Notes: a model not told the origin generated them from the letters alone. Shown: positions 44,247-54,455, counted from the first letter of the stretch. The stretch is 64,000 nt of DNA from Photobacterium aquae (GCF_001029445.1 NZ_LDOT01000011.1:122016-186015); one strand, 5' to 3'. Translations and numbers: made by a program.

Positions 44247-44306
44247 AAAAGTCACACCGAGGTGTTAACTTCTGCAATATTGCTAACAGCAATATTTGCT
44301 AAATAA

Positions 44307-44382
<76 letters not shown>

Positions 44383-44429
44383 GCCTAATTTTGTCTACCG
44401 TTCCCGCCATAGGGCAGGGCAGTAGAATG

Positions 44430-44505
44430 TGGCTCCCCCTGCAAGACTTGAACTTGCGACATACGGATTAACAGTCCGCCGTTCTACCGACTGAACTAAG
44501 GGGGA
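44430..44505 (-). tRNA. tRNA-Asn (GTT), array B copy 2
   Basis: 76 bases, CCA encoded; same spacer to tRNA-Thr as in array A. Confidence 0.97.
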
Positions 44506-44511
44506 ATTGTA

Positions 44512-44587
44512 TGGTGCCTCGAGGCGGAATCGAACCACCGACACGGGGATTTTCAATCCCCTGCTCTACCGACTGAGCTATCGAGGC
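44512..44587 (-). tRNA. tRNA-Phe (GAA), array B copy 2
   Basis: Again only six bases from tRNA-Asn, so the short-spacer unit itself has been duplicated inside array B. Confidence 0.97.
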
Positions 44588-44647
44588 AAAAGTTACACCG
44601 TGGTGTTAACTTCTGCAATACTGCTAACAGCAATATTTGCTAAATAA

Positions 44648-44723
<76 letters not shown>

Positions 44724-44771
44724 GCCTAATTTTGTTTACCGTTCCCGCCATAAGGGCAGGGCAGTAGAAAG

Positions 44772-44847
44772 TGGCTCCCCCTGCAAGACTTGAACTTGCG
44801 ACATACGGATTAACAGTCCGCCGTTCTACCGACTGAACTAAGGGGGA
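44772..44847 (-). tRNA. tRNA-Asn (GTT), array B copy 3
   Basis: Second gene transcribed; the 43-base spacer to the leading tRNA-Phe is nearly the same as at the front of array A. Confidence 0.97.
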
Positions 44848-44890
44848 ATTGTACTTTGTTGCTTGTCGTCTTCGACACCAAGCTAAAATA

Positions 44891-44966
44891 TGGTGCCTCG
44901 AGGCGGAATCGAACCACCGACACGGGGATTTTCAATCCCCTGCTCTACCGACTGAGCTATCGAGGC
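44891..44966 (-). tRNA. tRNA-Phe (GAA), array B copy 3 (promoter-proximal)
   Basis: First gene of array B, directly after its promoter and discriminator. Confidence 0.97.
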
Positions 44967-44977
44967 AACGGAGCGCT

Positions 44978-45006
44978 ATTAAACTGGTTTTCGCTCTTTT
45001 CGTCAA
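44978..45006 (-). promoter_or_regulatory. Promoter of tRNA array B
   Basis: TTGACG (45001-45006) and TTTAAT (44978-44983), 17 bases apart, then AGCGCTCCG as discriminator. The elements are identical to those of array A and the spacer differs at a few bases. Confidence 0.88.
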
Positions 45007-45093
45007 CCACTTTTTTGAGATTTTTTGTTTATTTTGTCCGTTAGGTTGAATTTTGCGCTGCGTGCGTCAAAAAAGCCTATTTTGTTGTCAGTG

Positions 45094-46230
45094 CTAAAGT
45101 TTTCCCTGTTGAAATTCTTTTTGGAAAGCGGTGACTTTTTGCAGGTAGCGGCGAGCTTCTGCCTTCGGATGCTTGTTGGTCAGTGCCCAGTAAACCTGGT
45201 TGGGCTGGAGTCGGTTGAGATCATTCATGGCTCGCTTGCGATCTGCATTGAATGTCTTGAGTACGCCGCCAGTACCGCCGTTATAGGCCGAGATCATACT
45301 GTAGTGGAGCGATGTCGGATTGCTGACGTCCTTCAGGTAGCGATTGCGCAAGAGGTAGAAGTAGGCTGTGCCGATATCAATATTTCTAGCAGGATCAAAA
45401 AGATACTCAGGGCTGGGCTTGCCCGGCTTGTTCTTGACTAGCTTGAAGACATCGGCCCCGGCGGTATTCGGCACGACCTGCATTAGGCCGTAGGCATTGG
45501 CATGGCTAACGGCGTAGGGGTTGAAGCTGCTTTCGGTTTTGATGATGGCATAGATAAGATCTTCGGCAATCCCGTAGCGGCGCGCTGCGTCACGGACGAT
45601 CGAGGCGTATTTGTAGCCACGTTTGTCCGCATGGTCGGCCACCATCGGAATTTCCACGTACCAGACCTTGTGGTAGCGCTCGTTGCGTGTGTGTACCTTG
45701 GCATTGACCAGATATTCGGCAAAGCGGTTTGCGCGCCAAGACCATTCGATCGGTTTGCCTTCTTGGTCGAGGATCTGGCCGTAGAGGAAGGGTTTGCCGT
45801 CAAGCTTGATGTCAGAATCTGAATACAGGTCGACGCCCGCTGGGTCCTCGGGGGTGAGCAGGGTGGTGGCGATGGCCTGGCGCAGGTGGGCTGTCGGCTC
45901 GGTTTTTGCTACGGTTTCGACGATAACGACCCCTCGTTCGAAATCGACATGGGCCCGGCTCTGGTAGCCATCGGTATATTTTACGTATTGGCGTTTGCTG
46001 GCGACCAGGGCATCGTCATCGCCCCAGTAACGCTTGACCTGACCGCTGAATGAGTTCATCAACTGGTCAAAGGCAACGGTATCTTTGGTGAACTGGCCGG
46101 GAAGCGGGGCCAAATTGTTGGCGAAACGGTTGGTGGTGGTGTAGTCGACCTGATAGACGTGTTCTTCGACAAACTCCCGGCTACAGCCGCTCAGAATAAG
46201 GGCGGCCAACAATATCGCTTTACGTTTCAT
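45094..46230 (-). CDS. mltC: Membrane-bound lytic murein transglycosylase C
   Basis: A 378-residue outer-membrane lipoprotein that cleaves peptidoglycan with formation of 1,6-anhydro-muramic acid. The lipobox is LSGC after MKRKAILLAALI. The SLT domain has the catalytic Glu in IIKTESSFNPYAVSHANAYGLMQV, then NIDIGTAYFYLL and SAYNGGTGGV. I use the ATG at 46230, which begins the lipoprotein signal and has CTGGGGA upstream. No clear terminator lies between it and tRNA array B on the same strand. Confidence 0.95.
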   Translation of the reverse strand: MKRKAILLAALILSGCSREFVEEHVYQVDYTTTNRFANNLAPLPGQFTKDTVAFDQLMNSFSGQVKRYWGDDDALVASKRQYVKYTDGYQSRAHVDFERGVVIVETVAKTEPTAHLRQAIATTLLTPEDPAGVDLYSDSDIKLDGKPFLYGQILDQEGKPIEWSWRANRFAEYLVNAKVHTRNERYHKVWYVEIPMVADHADKRGYKYASIVRDAARRYGIAEDLIYAIIKTESSFNPYAVSHANAYGLMQVVPNTAGADVFKLVKNKPGKPSPEYLFDPARNIDIGTAYFYLLRNRYLKDVSNPTSLHYSMISAYNGGTGGVLKTFNADRKRAMNDLNRLQPNQVYWALTNKHPKAEARRYLQKVTAFQKEFQQGKL

Positions 46231-46343
46231 AGTCCCCAGACAAAATAATGGCATCAGTTGCGCGTGCAAATGATGCCATTATCAATAGTTTTGGCGGGCG
46301 AGGCGAGAGAAACTACCGCCAGGCGCCGAAAATGTGATCGTGT

Positions 46344-46616
46344 TTATTGGCTTGGCGGGGTGTAGCCGTCAATCACCACGTCCTGCCCTTCGAACAGGAA
46401 ATTAACCATTTCGGTCTCCAGAAGCTTGCGGTGCTCCGGATCCATCATGTTCAGTTTTTTCTCGTTGATCAGCATGGTTTGCTTGCCCTGCCACTCAGCC
46501 CACGCCTCTTTGGAGATGTTGTCAAAGATACGCTTGCCCAGCTCACCCGGGTAGAATTGGAAATCCAGGCCTTCGGCTTCTTTTTTCAGACGGGCACAAA
46601 ATACGGTACGGCTCAT
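46344..46616 (-). CDS. yggX: Probable Fe(2+)-trafficking protein YggX
   Basis: A 90-residue protein of the YggX family ([39 protein letters not shown]), linked to protection of Fe-S clusters from oxidants. AAGGA lies nine bases before the ATG at 46616. The mutY-yggX-mltC order is conserved with E. coli; MutY itself has an Fe-S cluster. Confidence 0.96.
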   Translation of the reverse strand: MSRTVFCARLKKEAEGLDFQFYPGELGKRIFDNISKEAWAEWQGKQTMLINEKKLNMMDPEHRKLLETEMVNFLFEGQDVVIDGYTPPSQ

Positions 46617-46737
46617 GCGGCGTTCCTTCATTTGGTTGGCCCCGGGCTCGATTGGCGGCGCGGGGGATCAATGGATGTTCGTTCTCTTTATACCAAAGAG
46701 AGGTTTTGGCGTATAGCATCGGGTGCCGGGAGCTGCC

Positions 46738-47796
46738 TTACTCCTTTTCGCCCCGCAGGGTGTCGAGGAGCTGCTGGACCGGTGCGGCGAGGCCGATTTC
46801 CGCTGGCTGGTCGAGATCGTACCATTGGCCGGATTGGCTATCGTTGATTATCGTCGGCAGGGCCGCGAGGCGGATTTTGACCGGGACGATGTCCAAGTGG
46901 TAATGGCTGAAGGTATGGCGGAAGGCAATCATCTGCTCCGTGTCGGCCACCAGTGAGTCGCGTCCGCCCAGCCGTTGGTCGATCAGCTCGTCTAGCTCAG
47001 GATGATCCTGCTGCGGGAAGCACCACAGGCCGCCCCATATCCCGGCTGGCGGTCTTTTTTCCAGCCAGATTTTGCGCCCGTGCTGGAAGATGGCAAACCA
47101 GGCTTGTTTTTCCGGCAGGGTTTTCTTGGGTTTCTTGCCGGGGAAGTCAGCTTGGCGCCCCGTAGCACGAGCTTGGCAGCGTTCGCCGACCGGGCACAGG
47201 TCGCATTTGGGCTTGCTGCGGGTGCAGATCATCGCCCCCATGTCCATCATTGCCTGATTGTAGCGTTCGACGCCTTCTGATGGAGTATTCGCTTCTGCCA
47301 ACGACCAGAGTTGGTTTTCGACCGGTTTTTTGCCCGGCCAGCCCTCGACGGCGAAGCAGCGGGCAAGGGTCCGCTTGACGTTGCCGTCCAGAATGGGATG
47401 GGGTTGCTTGAGCGATAGCGACAGGACGGCACCCGCCGTCGAGCGGCCGACTCCCGGCAGTGCCATGACTTCTTCCAAGGTCGTCGGGAACTGGCCGTTG
47501 TGGTGTTCGACGATGTACTGGGCTGCCTTGTGGAGGTTGCGAGCCCGGGCGTAGTAGCCCAGCCCGGTCCAGAGATGGAGGACTTCGTCTTGTTCGGCGG
47601 CCGCCAGATCGGCGACGCTTGGGAAGCGGGCGATGAAACGTTCGAAGTAAGGGATGACGGTGGCTACTTGGGTCTGCTGGAGCATGATCTCCGACAGCCA
47701 GACCTTGTAAGGGGTCTTTTGTTGTTGCCAAGGCAGGGTTTTACGGCCAAATTTGTCATACCAAGCTAAAATGGCATCAGAGAAGGTTTGGGTCAC
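46738..47796 (-). CDS. mutY: Adenine DNA glycosylase MutY
   Basis: Removes adenine mispaired with 8-oxoguanine. The 352 residues contain catalytic E36 and D137 flanking the helix-hairpin-helix ([12 protein letters not shown]), and the [4Fe-4S] ligands C191, C198, C201 and C207, each one lower than in E. coli. The C-terminal MutT-like domain recognising 8-oxoG is present (about 225-350, including [12 protein letters not shown]). The start codon is GTG. It is divergent from trmB. Confidence 0.97.
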   Translation of the reverse strand: MTQTFSDAILAWYDKFGRKTLPWQQQKTPYKVWLSEIMLQQTQVATVIPYFERFIARFPSVADLAAAEQDEVLHLWTGLGYYARARNLHKAAQYIVEHHNGQFPTTLEEVMALPGVGRSTAGAVLSLSLKQPHPILDGNVKRTLARCFAVEGWPGKKPVENQLWSLAEANTPSEGVERYNQAMMDMGAMICTRSKPKCDLCPVGERCQARATGRQADFPGKKPKKTLPEKQAWFAIFQHGRKIWLEKRPPAGIWGGLWCFPQQDHPELDELIDQRLGGRDSLVADTEQMIAFRHTFSHYHLDIVPVKIRLAALPTIINDSQSGQWYDLDQPAEIGLAAPVQQLLDTLRGEKE

Positions 47797-47952
47797 AGTA
47801 TTGAGCTCACTTTACTGACAGCTATCGCGCTGCCTTGTTTTTGACTGTGATTGCACCATAAAGTCGGGGTTGCCGCAAACGATAGACTTGCACTTGTGCT
47901 GTTTCTTTGGATAATGCCGACGCTTAGTGTCTTTTCAAGGTTAGGTAATACG

Positions 47953-48690
47953 ATGAGCAAAGTTACAAATACCTCGGGTGATGTCACCCTGTCTGAATTC
48001 ACCGAAGACGGCAAACTGGTACGTAAGGTACGCAGCTTTGTTCGCCGTGAAGGCCGTCTGACCAAGGGCCAGGAAATGGCGCTTGAGAAAAACTGGTCAA
48101 CAATGGGTATAGACTTTGCTCAGGAGATGCTTGACTGGGAAGCTGTTTATGGCCGTGAAGGTCCGGTAGTGCTTGAAATCGGCTTCGGTATGGGCGCATC
48201 ATTTGTCGAAATGGCAAAAAATGCCCCTGAGAAAAACTTTATCGGTATCGAAGTACACAGTCCGGGTGTGGGTGCGTGTTTGATGGCGGCGGAAGAAGCT
48301 GGCCTGACCAACCTGCGCGTAATGTGCCACGATGCGGTGGAAGTGTTCGATTACATGATCCCTGACGGCAGTCTGGATACCGTTCAGCTGTTCTTCCCTG
48401 ATCCGTGGCATAAGGCCCGTCACCACAAGCGCCGCATTGTCCAGCCTGCGTTTGCTGAGATGGTTCGCAAGAAGCTGAAGATTGGCGGTGTTTTCCACAT
48501 GGCAACAGACTGGGAAAACTACGCAGAGCACATGGTTGAAGTGATGAACGCCGCACCGGGTTACCGCAATACGGCAACTGACGGTGACTACATCCCGCGT
48601 CCTGACGACCGCCCGCTGACCAAGTTTGAAGCTCGTGGCCACCGTTTGGGTCATGGCGTATGGGATATGAAGTTCGCGCGCACAGAATAA
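47953..48690 (+). CDS. trmB: tRNA (guanine-N7-)-methyltransferase
   Basis: A 245-residue SAM-dependent enzyme methylating G46 in tRNA. The SAM-binding [17 protein letters not shown] (about 76-92) and the conserved [18 protein letters not shown] are intact. I start at the ATG at 47953, with AGGT upstream; a longer frame upstream is not conserved. Followed by a terminator before the glutaminase gene. Confidence 0.96.
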   Translation: MSKVTNTSGDVTLSEFTEDGKLVRKVRSFVRREGRLTKGQEMALEKNWSTMGIDFAQEMLDWEAVYGREGPVVLEIGFGMGASFVEMAKNAPEKNFIGIEVHSPGVGACLMAAEEAGLTNLRVMCHDAVEVFDYMIPDGSLDTVQLFFPDPWHKARHHKRRIVQPAFAEMVRKKLKIGGVFHMATDWENYAEHMVEVMNAAPGYRNTATDGDYIPRPDDRPLTKFEARGHRLGHGVWDMKFARTE

Positions 48691-48751
48691 GCCGAACTTG
48701 TCCCCCGGGGGCACCCGTGCCGTTGTTATGACGGCAAGCAGTATTGAAAAG

Positions 48752-48777
48752 AAAGCCAACCTCAGGTTGGCTTTTTT
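48752..48777 (+). terminator. trmB terminator
   Basis: AAAGCCAACC-TCA-GGTTGGCTTT with a T6 tail. Confidence 0.9.
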
Positions 48778-48795
48778 AGCCTTGGAGAAAATGTA

Positions 48796-49716
48796 ATGAA
48801 GCCTACAGAACAGTTGCTTAATGAAATTTTGGATGAAGTAAGGCCGCTTATCGGCAAAGGCAAGGTTGCCAACTACATCCCGGCTCTGGCTGAAGTCCCG
48901 GCAGACAAGCTGGGGATAGCGGTTTGTTACAATGACGGTGAGATCATCCAGGCTGGCGACAGCGAGGAAGGCTTCTCGATCCAGTCGATCTCCAAGGTGC
49001 TGGCCCTTACGCTGGCGATGACCCTGTACCAACCGGAAGAAATCTGGCGCCGGGTCGGCAAGGAGCCGTCAGGTCATGCCTTCAACTCGATGATCCAGCT
49101 TGAGCTGGAAAACGGGATTCCGCGAAACCCCTTCATCAATGCCGGTGCATTGGTGGTTTCCGACCTGCTGCACAGCCGTCTGTCAGCCCCGCAGTACCGG
49201 ATGCTTGAATTGGTTCGCGGGCTGGCCCAGAACCCGCATATCGCCTATGACAAGGTGGTTGCGTCCTCCGAGATGCAGCACAGTGATCGCAACGCCTCGA
49301 TCGCCTATCTGATGCGTTCGTTCGGCAATTTTGACAACGAAGTCATGCCTGTTTTGAGCAATTATTTCAGCTATTGTGCGCTGAAAATGAGTTGTGTTGA
49401 TTTGGCTCGTACATTCAGTTACTTAGCGAATAAAGGGCTTCCTTTGGGCGCAAAAAAAACCATTGTCACCCAAACTCAATGTAAGCAAATGAATGCACTG
49501 CTTGCCACATGTGGCTTGTATGACGGTGCTGGCGAATTTGCCTACCGGGTCGGTATGCCGGGCAAGTCCGGTGTGGGCGGCGGGATTGTCGCTATCGTAC
49601 CGGGCGAGATGGCCATTGCCGTATGGTCGCCGGAGCTTGACCCCTCGGGGAACTCTTTGGCTGGCACTGCGGCGTTGGAATTGCTCGCCGAGCGTATCGG
49701 CCGCTCAATATTCTAA
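48796..49716 (+). CDS. glsB: Glutaminase
   Basis: A 306-residue serine-dependent beta-lactamase-fold enzyme hydrolysing glutamine to glutamate and ammonia. The SxxK motif is S64-I-S-K67 within [13 protein letters not shown], and [23 protein letters not shown] is the conserved C-terminal block. Length is that of E. coli GlsB. GGAGAAAA precedes the ATG. Between trmB and a small exported protein. Confidence 0.95.
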   Translation: MKPTEQLLNEILDEVRPLIGKGKVANYIPALAEVPADKLGIAVCYNDGEIIQAGDSEEGFSIQSISKVLALTLAMTLYQPEEIWRRVGKEPSGHAFNSMIQLELENGIPRNPFINAGALVVSDLLHSRLSAPQYRMLELVRGLAQNPHIAYDKVVASSEMQHSDRNASIAYLMRSFGNFDNEVMPVLSNYFSYCALKMSCVDLARTFSYLANKGLPLGAKKTIVTQTQCKQMNALLATCGLYDGAGEFAYRVGMPGKSGVGGGIVAIVPGEMAIAVWSPELDPSGNSLAGTAALELLAERIGRSIF

Positions 49717-49760
49717 AAGGGGGCGCAGACAGGCGTCCCCGGTGTTTAGGGGAAATGCCT

Positions 49761-50177
49761 ATGTTGTCACCTGTTCGTCGATGTGTGCTCTCTTCTTTGG
49801 GTCTGTTGTCTGTTAGTCTGCTCTTTTCCGGCTCGCTGGCGGCGGCCGAACCTCGCCAGTGCGATCCGCAGTGGCACAATACCATGAGCCTTGATGACGG
49901 TAAGCTCGAGCTGGGCCTGGGCGGTGAGACCTTCAGTGTCCGCTCCGACGGCCGGCTCTATTTCGGGGTTCACCCGGTTAAGCTCAACGAGCAGCAGATG
50001 GAGGTACTGGCGAACTACCACCAGATGATGCTCGATGACCTGCCGTACACCCTGTCCCATAACCAGCATATCGATGATGAGTTCTGCCAGCGGGTGGCCG
50101 CCCGCCAGATCAAAGAAAATGAAATCCAGTCGTTGATCCCAGCGCTTAAGCGCTGGCAGAGCGTGACGTTGGACTGA
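49761..50177 (+). CDS. Small exported protein resembling YggN (DUF2884)
   Basis: A 138-residue protein with an N-terminal hydrophobic signal ending near SLAAA. I prefer the ATG at 49761, since AGGGGA is seven bases upstream; the ATG at 49755 is too close to it. The pattern C..., DGRLYFG, KLNEQQMEVLANYHQMMLDDLPY and a late FCQRV resembles the two ends of YggN/DUF2884 proteins (about 240 aa in E. coli), with the middle missing. E. coli yggN also lies downstream of trmB. Function unknown. The two cysteines of the mature protein could form a disulfide. Confidence 0.6.
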   Translation: MLSPVRRCVLSSLGLLSVSLLFSGSLAAAEPRQCDPQWHNTMSLDDGKLELGLGGETFSVRSDGRLYFGVHPVKLNEQQMEVLANYHQMMLDDLPYTLSHNQHIDDEFCQRVAARQIKENEIQSLIPALKRWQSVTLD

Positions 50178-50238
50178 CCGGATACCCCAACCAAATTGGG
50201 GGCCGTGTTTGGCTCTATTTGTTGATGGGTACAAGCAT

Positions 50239-50274
50239 AAAAAAAGCGAACGGGTTATGCCGTTCGCTTTTTTG
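50239..50274. terminator. Bidirectional terminator, YggN-like gene / hemW
   Basis: AAAAGCGAACGG and CCGTTCGCTTTT pair with a short loop; A and T tracts both sides. Confidence 0.9.
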
Positions 50275-50285
50275 TTGCATGCGCG

Positions 50286-51446
50286 TTATTCGTCGTCTTC
50301 GACAAAGGCGGCAAGCAAGTCGTTGAGGAACAACTTGCCTCGTTCGGTGATCTGCCAGCTGTCACCGAGATCGTGCAGGTAGTCTTGTTCTATCGCCCAA
50401 CTGATAGGCTGTTCGATACTTGCCAGCGGTAGGCCGGTTCGCTCGGTGTAGTCTTGCTTGGGGCAGGCTTCAAGCAGGCGAAAGCGGTTCATAAAGAACT
50501 CGAACGGGCGTTCGGCGGCGTCGACCTGAGTCTGCTGGTCAAGGTACGGCTTGGCCGGGTTGAGGTAGCCGCGCGGGTGCTTGACCTTGACTGTGCGGGT
50601 GATCGTCCCGTCGGGGTGGCTGATCTTGCCATGAGCACCGCAGCCTATGCCTAGGTAGTCGCCGAAACGCCAGTAGTTGAGGTTGTGGCGGCACTGCTTG
50701 CCCGGCTTGCTATAGCCGGAGATCTCATACTGGACGTAGCCAGCGTCGCTTAGCAGCTGGTGGCCGAGATCGAAAATGTCCCACAGCTCGTCGTCGTCCG
50801 GTAGGGTCGGCGGTTTGGAGTAGAATAGGGTGTTTGGCTCAATGGTAAGCTGGTACCACGATAGGTGCGGCGGGTTGAGGGCGATGGCCTGCTTGAGATC
50901 GGCCAGCGCTTCTTCTACCGACTGGTCGGGTAGCCCGTGCATCAAATCGATGTTGAAGCTCTCCAGTCCGGCTTCTGCTGCCAGCCCGGCGGCTCGGATC
51001 GCTTCCTCGCTGCCGTGGATACGGCCTAGGCGCTGGAGCTTTTCGTCCTGGAAACTCTGGATCCCGATCGAAATCCGGTTTACCCCCACGGCCCGGTAGG
51101 CGGTGAAGCGGCCGGCTTCGACGGTGCCAGGATTGGCCTCCATCGTGATTTCGATATCATCACTAAACGGGATTCTGGCTTGGACGGCATCAAGTAGGCG
51201 GCCGATTTCAGGCGCTGAAATCAGGCTCGGAGTACCGCCGCCAATGAAGATCGAATGCAGCGTGCGGTGGCCGTCTTGCAAGCCGTACTCGGCCAGATCG
51301 GTATCGAGATCCTCGATCAGGGCGTCAATATAGTTCTGCTCGGGAATATCCGTTTTCAGGGCGTGGGAGTTGAAGTCGCAGTATGGGCACTTCTGGACAC
51401 ACCAGGGAATATGGATATACAGGCTCAGCGGCGGTGGGAGCAACAT
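50286..51446 (-). CDS. hemW: Radical SAM haem chaperone HemW
   Basis: A 386-residue radical SAM protein related to oxygen-independent coproporphyrinogen oxidase. The cluster motif is C16-x3-C20-x2-C23 (WCVQKCPYC) at the N-terminus; GGGTPS and EANPGT follow. HemW binds haem and hands it to respiratory proteins and does not oxidise coproporphyrinogen; the lack of an N-terminal extension before the cluster supports HemW over HemN. Three bases after rdgB, so co-translated. Confidence 0.95.
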   Translation of the reverse strand: MLLPPPLSLYIHIPWCVQKCPYCDFNSHALKTDIPEQNYIDALIEDLDTDLAEYGLQDGHRTLHSIFIGGGTPSLISAPEIGRLLDAVQARIPFSDDIEITMEANPGTVEAGRFTAYRAVGVNRISIGIQSFQDEKLQRLGRIHGSEEAIRAAGLAAEAGLESFNIDLMHGLPDQSVEEALADLKQAIALNPPHLSWYQLTIEPNTLFYSKPPTLPDDDELWDIFDLGHQLLSDAGYVQYEISGYSKPGKQCRHNLNYWRFGDYLGIGCGAHGKISHPDGTITRTVKVKHPRGYLNPAKPYLDQQTQVDAAERPFEFFMNRFRLLEACPKQDYTERTGLPLASIEQPISWAIEQDYLHDLGDSWQITERGKLFLNDLLAAFVEDDE

Positions 51447-51449
51447 GGA

Positions 51450-52043
51450 TCAGGCGTCCTTCAGGGCTGCAAATAGTTTGGCCAGTGCCTTGCCGCGGTG
51501 CGACAGCATCTTCTTGCGAGCCGGTTCCAGCTCGGCTGATGCGCACTGGTCTTCCGGTACCCAGAATACAGGATCGTAGCCGAAGCCGTTTTCACCGTGG
51601 GCCTCGGTCAGGATGCTGCCTTCCCAGCTGCCGTGGCAGACTAGCGGCGTAGGATCGTTCTCATGGCGCATTAGTACCAGTACGCAGTGGAAGCGGGCAG
51701 TACGCTGCTCGGCGGGCACGCCTTCCATCTCCTTGAGGAGCTTGGTGAGGTTCTCTTCGTCACTGGCTTCTTCGCCAGCAAAGCGGGCTGAGTAAATGCC
51801 CGGTGCGCCCTTGAGGTAGTCCACTTCCAAGCCGGAGTCGTCGGCAATGGCTGGCAGTCCGGTTTCCTTGGCGGCATGGCGGGCCTTGATAATGGCATTT
51901 TCAATGAACGTTGTACCGGTTTCGGCAACCGATGAAACGTTGTAGTCGCTCTGGGCAACCACATCAAATCCGAACTCGGCCAGTAGGCTGGCCATCTCTT
52001 TCACTTTGCCCTGATTTCCAGTGGCCAGTACCAGTTTGCTCAT
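51450..52043 (-). CDS. rdgB: dITP/XTP pyrophosphatase
   Basis: A 197-residue Ham1-type enzyme clearing ITP, dITP and XTP from nucleotide pools. The N-terminal [11 protein letters not shown], the GFGYDPVF block and the C-terminal LSHRGKA are intact. I use ATG at 52043; GTG one codon earlier is possible. The yggS-proC-yggT-yggU-...-rdgB-hemW order is conserved in gammaproteobacteria. Confidence 0.96.
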   Translation of the reverse strand: MSKLVLATGNQGKVKEMASLLAEFGFDVVAQSDYNVSSVAETGTTFIENAIIKARHAAKETGLPAIADDSGLEVDYLKGAPGIYSARFAGEEASDEENLTKLLKEMEGVPAEQRTARFHCVLVLMRHENDPTPLVCHGSWEGSILTEAHGENGFGYDPVFWVPEDQCASAELEPARKKMLSHRGKALAKLFAALKDA

Positions 52044-52162
52044 CACACATTTCCTCGCAAGGGTCTAAGAGGGCGCTATCTTAGCGTACTACCCAGAAAA
52101 TGAAAGGGGAGCCCCTGGAGCCCCCCTAATGTCTGTTCATGGCTGGCCGGACCTGCCGGATC

Positions 52163-52600
52163 TCAGTCGACGTAGAAAGTTTGACGGAAGTCGAGCTTGC
52201 CCTGTGTGGCCGTGTGCTTGACGTCGATAGAGAACTGAAAACTCTCTTCATTGGCGTGCTTTATTTCGGCCAGATAGTAGATGGCTTTGCCTTCGCGGAT
52301 CTCACGGAACTCCAGCTGTTTGCGGGTGCCCAGCAGGTTGCGGGCCTCGCCGCTCAACGTCACCGGAACGGCGGGTTTGCCCGGCTGGCTGGTATCGAGC
52401 ACGGTGATGTTGACGACGGCCGAATAGCCGCTGCGCTTGATTTTGTAGTTGCTGGCAATATCCGGGGTCAGGAATGTTGAGGGGAAGCTCGAGTAGTGGA
52501 CTTCGAGGTTGCCAATATTCTTGTATTGCCCGGCGGTTGCAGGTGCACTGAGGCCGAAAAAGAGAATGACGGAGCCTAGCAGGGAGATCAGCGTGTTCAT
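52163..52600 (-). CDS. Exported DUF4426 family protein
   Basis: A 145-residue protein with a signal peptide (about 23 residues, ending ATAG). The mature part looks like a single beta-sandwich (HYSSFPSTFLTPDIA, VVNITVLD, LEFREIREGKAIYYLAEI, FSIDVKHTATQG) matching DUF4426, a periplasmic family common in Vibrio and Pseudomonas near rdgB. Function unknown. It has its own gaps of 119 and 125 bases on either side, so its operon membership is uncertain. Confidence 0.85.
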   Translation of the reverse strand: MNTLISLLGSVILFFGLSAPATAGQYKNIGNLEVHYSSFPSTFLTPDIASNYKIKRSGYSAVVNITVLDTSQPGKPAVPVTLSGEARNLLGTRKQLEFREIREGKAIYYLAEIKHANEESFQFSIDVKHTATQGKLDFRQTFYVD

Positions 52601-52685
52601 GTAGTTATCCTTTTCTCTTCCCTGTTCCGGTCAGGCGCAGCCTGCCAGTCGAGGGTGTTGATCCTTCAAGTATAGTCCGGGGGGA

Positions 52686-52708
52686 GTGCGCGGCAGGCTG
52701 CCGCGCAC
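52686..52708 (-). repeat. Long perfect hairpin after yggU
   Basis: GTGCGCGGCAG and CTGCCGCGCAC are 11-base arms around one central base. No U-tract follows, so it may be an mRNA 3'-end stabiliser or a Rho-associated pause rather than an intrinsic terminator. Confidence 0.65.
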
Positions 52709-52725
52709 AGTATTGCAAGATATTG

Positions 52726-53019
52726 CTAGAGCAGGGTTTTGACAGCGTCAGGGATTTCACGGGGTGCTTCGATGCGCACTTGCTTGTGGCGTCCCTGTTC
52801 GCCTTTTTCGATAATCACATGACCTTTTGCGACCCTGAACTGCTTGGATAGGTATTTGGTCAGGTGGGCATTGGCCTTGCCATCCACTGGCGGGGCGGTG
52901 ATAGCGATTTTGAGTTCTTCGCCATGCAGGCCAACCAGCTGGTCGCGGCTGGCCTTGGGCTGAATATAGAGGCGAAGAACCAGATCATCCCCTTGCCGGG
53001 AGACGGCATTGTCACTCAT
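52726..53019 (-). CDS. yggU: DUF167 family protein YggU
   Basis: A 97-residue protein of the UPF0235/DUF167 family ([16 protein letters not shown]...[20 protein letters not shown]...GRHKQVRIE). Function unknown. Its ATG overlaps the yggT stop (ATGA), showing translational coupling to the membrane protein. A TTG four codons upstream is less likely. Confidence 0.93.
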   Translation of the reverse strand: MSDNAVSRQGDDLVLRLYIQPKASRDQLVGLHGEELKIAITAPPVDGKANAHLTKYLSKQFRVAKGHVIIEKGEQGRHKQVRIEAPREIPDAVKTLL

Positions 53020-53570
53020 AGCTGGAACCAAATCTGGCCGACAATATCGCCGATCAGGAAGTTGGCAAACTGGAGGCCAAGGAACAGTACCAGTACGCTG
53101 AGATCCAAGCCGCCCATCGCAGGGATCACGCGGCGGATAGGTGCCGTCATTGGCTCGGTCAGCTGGTACATCACGTATTCAACTGGACTGCGGCCCTGGC
53201 TGACCCAGCTCAGGATTGCACGGATAAGCAGTACCCAGAACACTAGGCCACCTGCAGCCTTGAGCAGGGCGAGTGCACCGTACCAGAGATATGTAGGGTT
53301 GAACACTATTCCGCCGCCAAGAACCAGTAGCAATGTCAGGATTTTGCCTACGCATAGGAGGTAGGCAAATAGCAAGGTGGCCAGGTCTAGTGAGCCGACA
53401 GACGGAATGATACGGCGTAGCGGGCCGACAACCGGCTGGGTGGCTTTGACCACGAATTGGGAGAACGGGTTGTAGAAGTCCGCTTTTGCCCACTGGAGCC
53501 AGATCCGTAGCAGGACGACCATGATGTATAGGTCGAACAGGGTGTTAACTAGAAAACCAAGTGAATTCAT
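53016..53570 (-). CDS. yggT: YggT family membrane protein
   Basis: A 184-residue inner-membrane protein built from two copies of the YggT domain. Each repeat has the pattern RIWLQW.....P....V...T.P...P.RR.IP..G.LD; the second is [10 protein letters not shown]...[19 protein letters not shown]. Four hydrophobic segments are seen. The role is unclear; the family has been tied to osmotic or potassium stress. Nine bases after proC. Confidence 0.94.
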   Translation of the reverse strand: MNSLGFLVNTLFDLYIMVVLLRIWLQWAKADFYNPFSQFVVKATQPVVGPLRRIIPSVGSLDLATLLFAYLLCVGKILTLLLVLGGGIVFNPTYLWYGALALLKAAGGLVFWVLLIRAILSWVSQGRSPVEYVMYQLTEPMTAPIRRVIPAMGGLDLSVLVLFLGLQFANFLIGDIVGQIWFQL

Positions 53571-53579
53571 ATACTAACC

Positions 53580-54398
53580 TTAAAATAGTTTTTCCATCTC
53601 TCGGGCGCGGGAAACCGCAGCTTGCATGGCTGATGCTACGGTATCACTAAGTTGGTGTTCGTTGAAAGTGCGGATTGCCTCTGCGGTAGTGCCGCCCTTG
53701 GAGGTGACCTGCTCGCGCAGGGTCGCCAGATCCAGCTCCGGGTTGGCAACCACCATTTCGGCAGCACCTAGAGCTGATTGCTGGACCAGTTGGCGGGCCT
53801 GCTCGGCACTGAACCCCTGGGCAATGGCCTCGGCCTGCATGGCCTCCATGAACAGGAAGAAATAGGCCGGAGCACTGCCTGCTGCGGCTATAATTCCGTT
53901 GATCTGCGATTCTTCCCCGACCCAGCAAATTTTGCCGACAGCCTGCATCAGATCCGCGGCGAACTGGCGATCGTTGGGATTGACCCCTTCAGTGGCGTAA
54001 AGGCCGCTCATCCCCTTGCCGATCAATGATGGGGTATTTGGCATGACCCGAACCAGATTGAGTTGGGTAGCTAGCATTTGGTTAAGGCGCTCGGCACTGA
54101 TGCCCGCAGCGATGGAGATCACCAGCTTGCCTGAAAAATCGAGGATCTGGAGCGGGCGGCAGACCTCCTCCATCAGTTGCGGTTTGACGGCGAGGACAAC
54201 CACATCGGCATCGGAGGCCGCTTGCAGGTTGTCGTCGGTGGTGTGGACGCCATAGTCGCGGGCCAGCGGCTCGCGGCGGGTCTCGCTCGGTGCGGTGGCC
54301 GTGATTTTATCTGGCGCGTAGCCGCTGGCTACCAGCCCGGCGATGATCGAGCGGGCCATGTTGCCCGCCCCGATGAAGGCAATTGTACGTTGTTCCAT
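53580..54398 (-). CDS. proC: Pyrroline-5-carboxylate reductase
   Basis: A 272-residue NAD(P)H-dependent enzyme catalysing the last step of proline synthesis. The Rossmann motif is GAGNMA (10-15), and VVLAVKPQ, the VMPNTPSLIGKGM block and ALGAAEMV...REQVTSKGGTTAEAI are conserved. It follows yggS, the usual neighbour, and precedes yggT. Confidence 0.97.
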   Translation of the reverse strand: MEQRTIAFIGAGNMARSIIAGLVASGYAPDKITATAPSETRREPLARDYGVHTTDDNLQAASDADVVVLAVKPQLMEEVCRPLQILDFSGKLVISIAAGISAERLNQMLATQLNLVRVMPNTPSLIGKGMSGLYATEGVNPNDRQFAADLMQAVGKICWVGEESQINGIIAAAGSAPAYFFLFMEAMQAEAIAQGFSAEQARQLVQQSALGAAEMVVANPELDLATLREQVTSKGGTTAEAIRTFNEHQLSDTVASAMQAAVSRAREMEKLF

Positions 54399-54455
54399 GT
54401 TGTGTCCTCGTAAGGCGGCGGGAAGGGATGCTTTCCTTGCCGATAGCTGTGTGGA

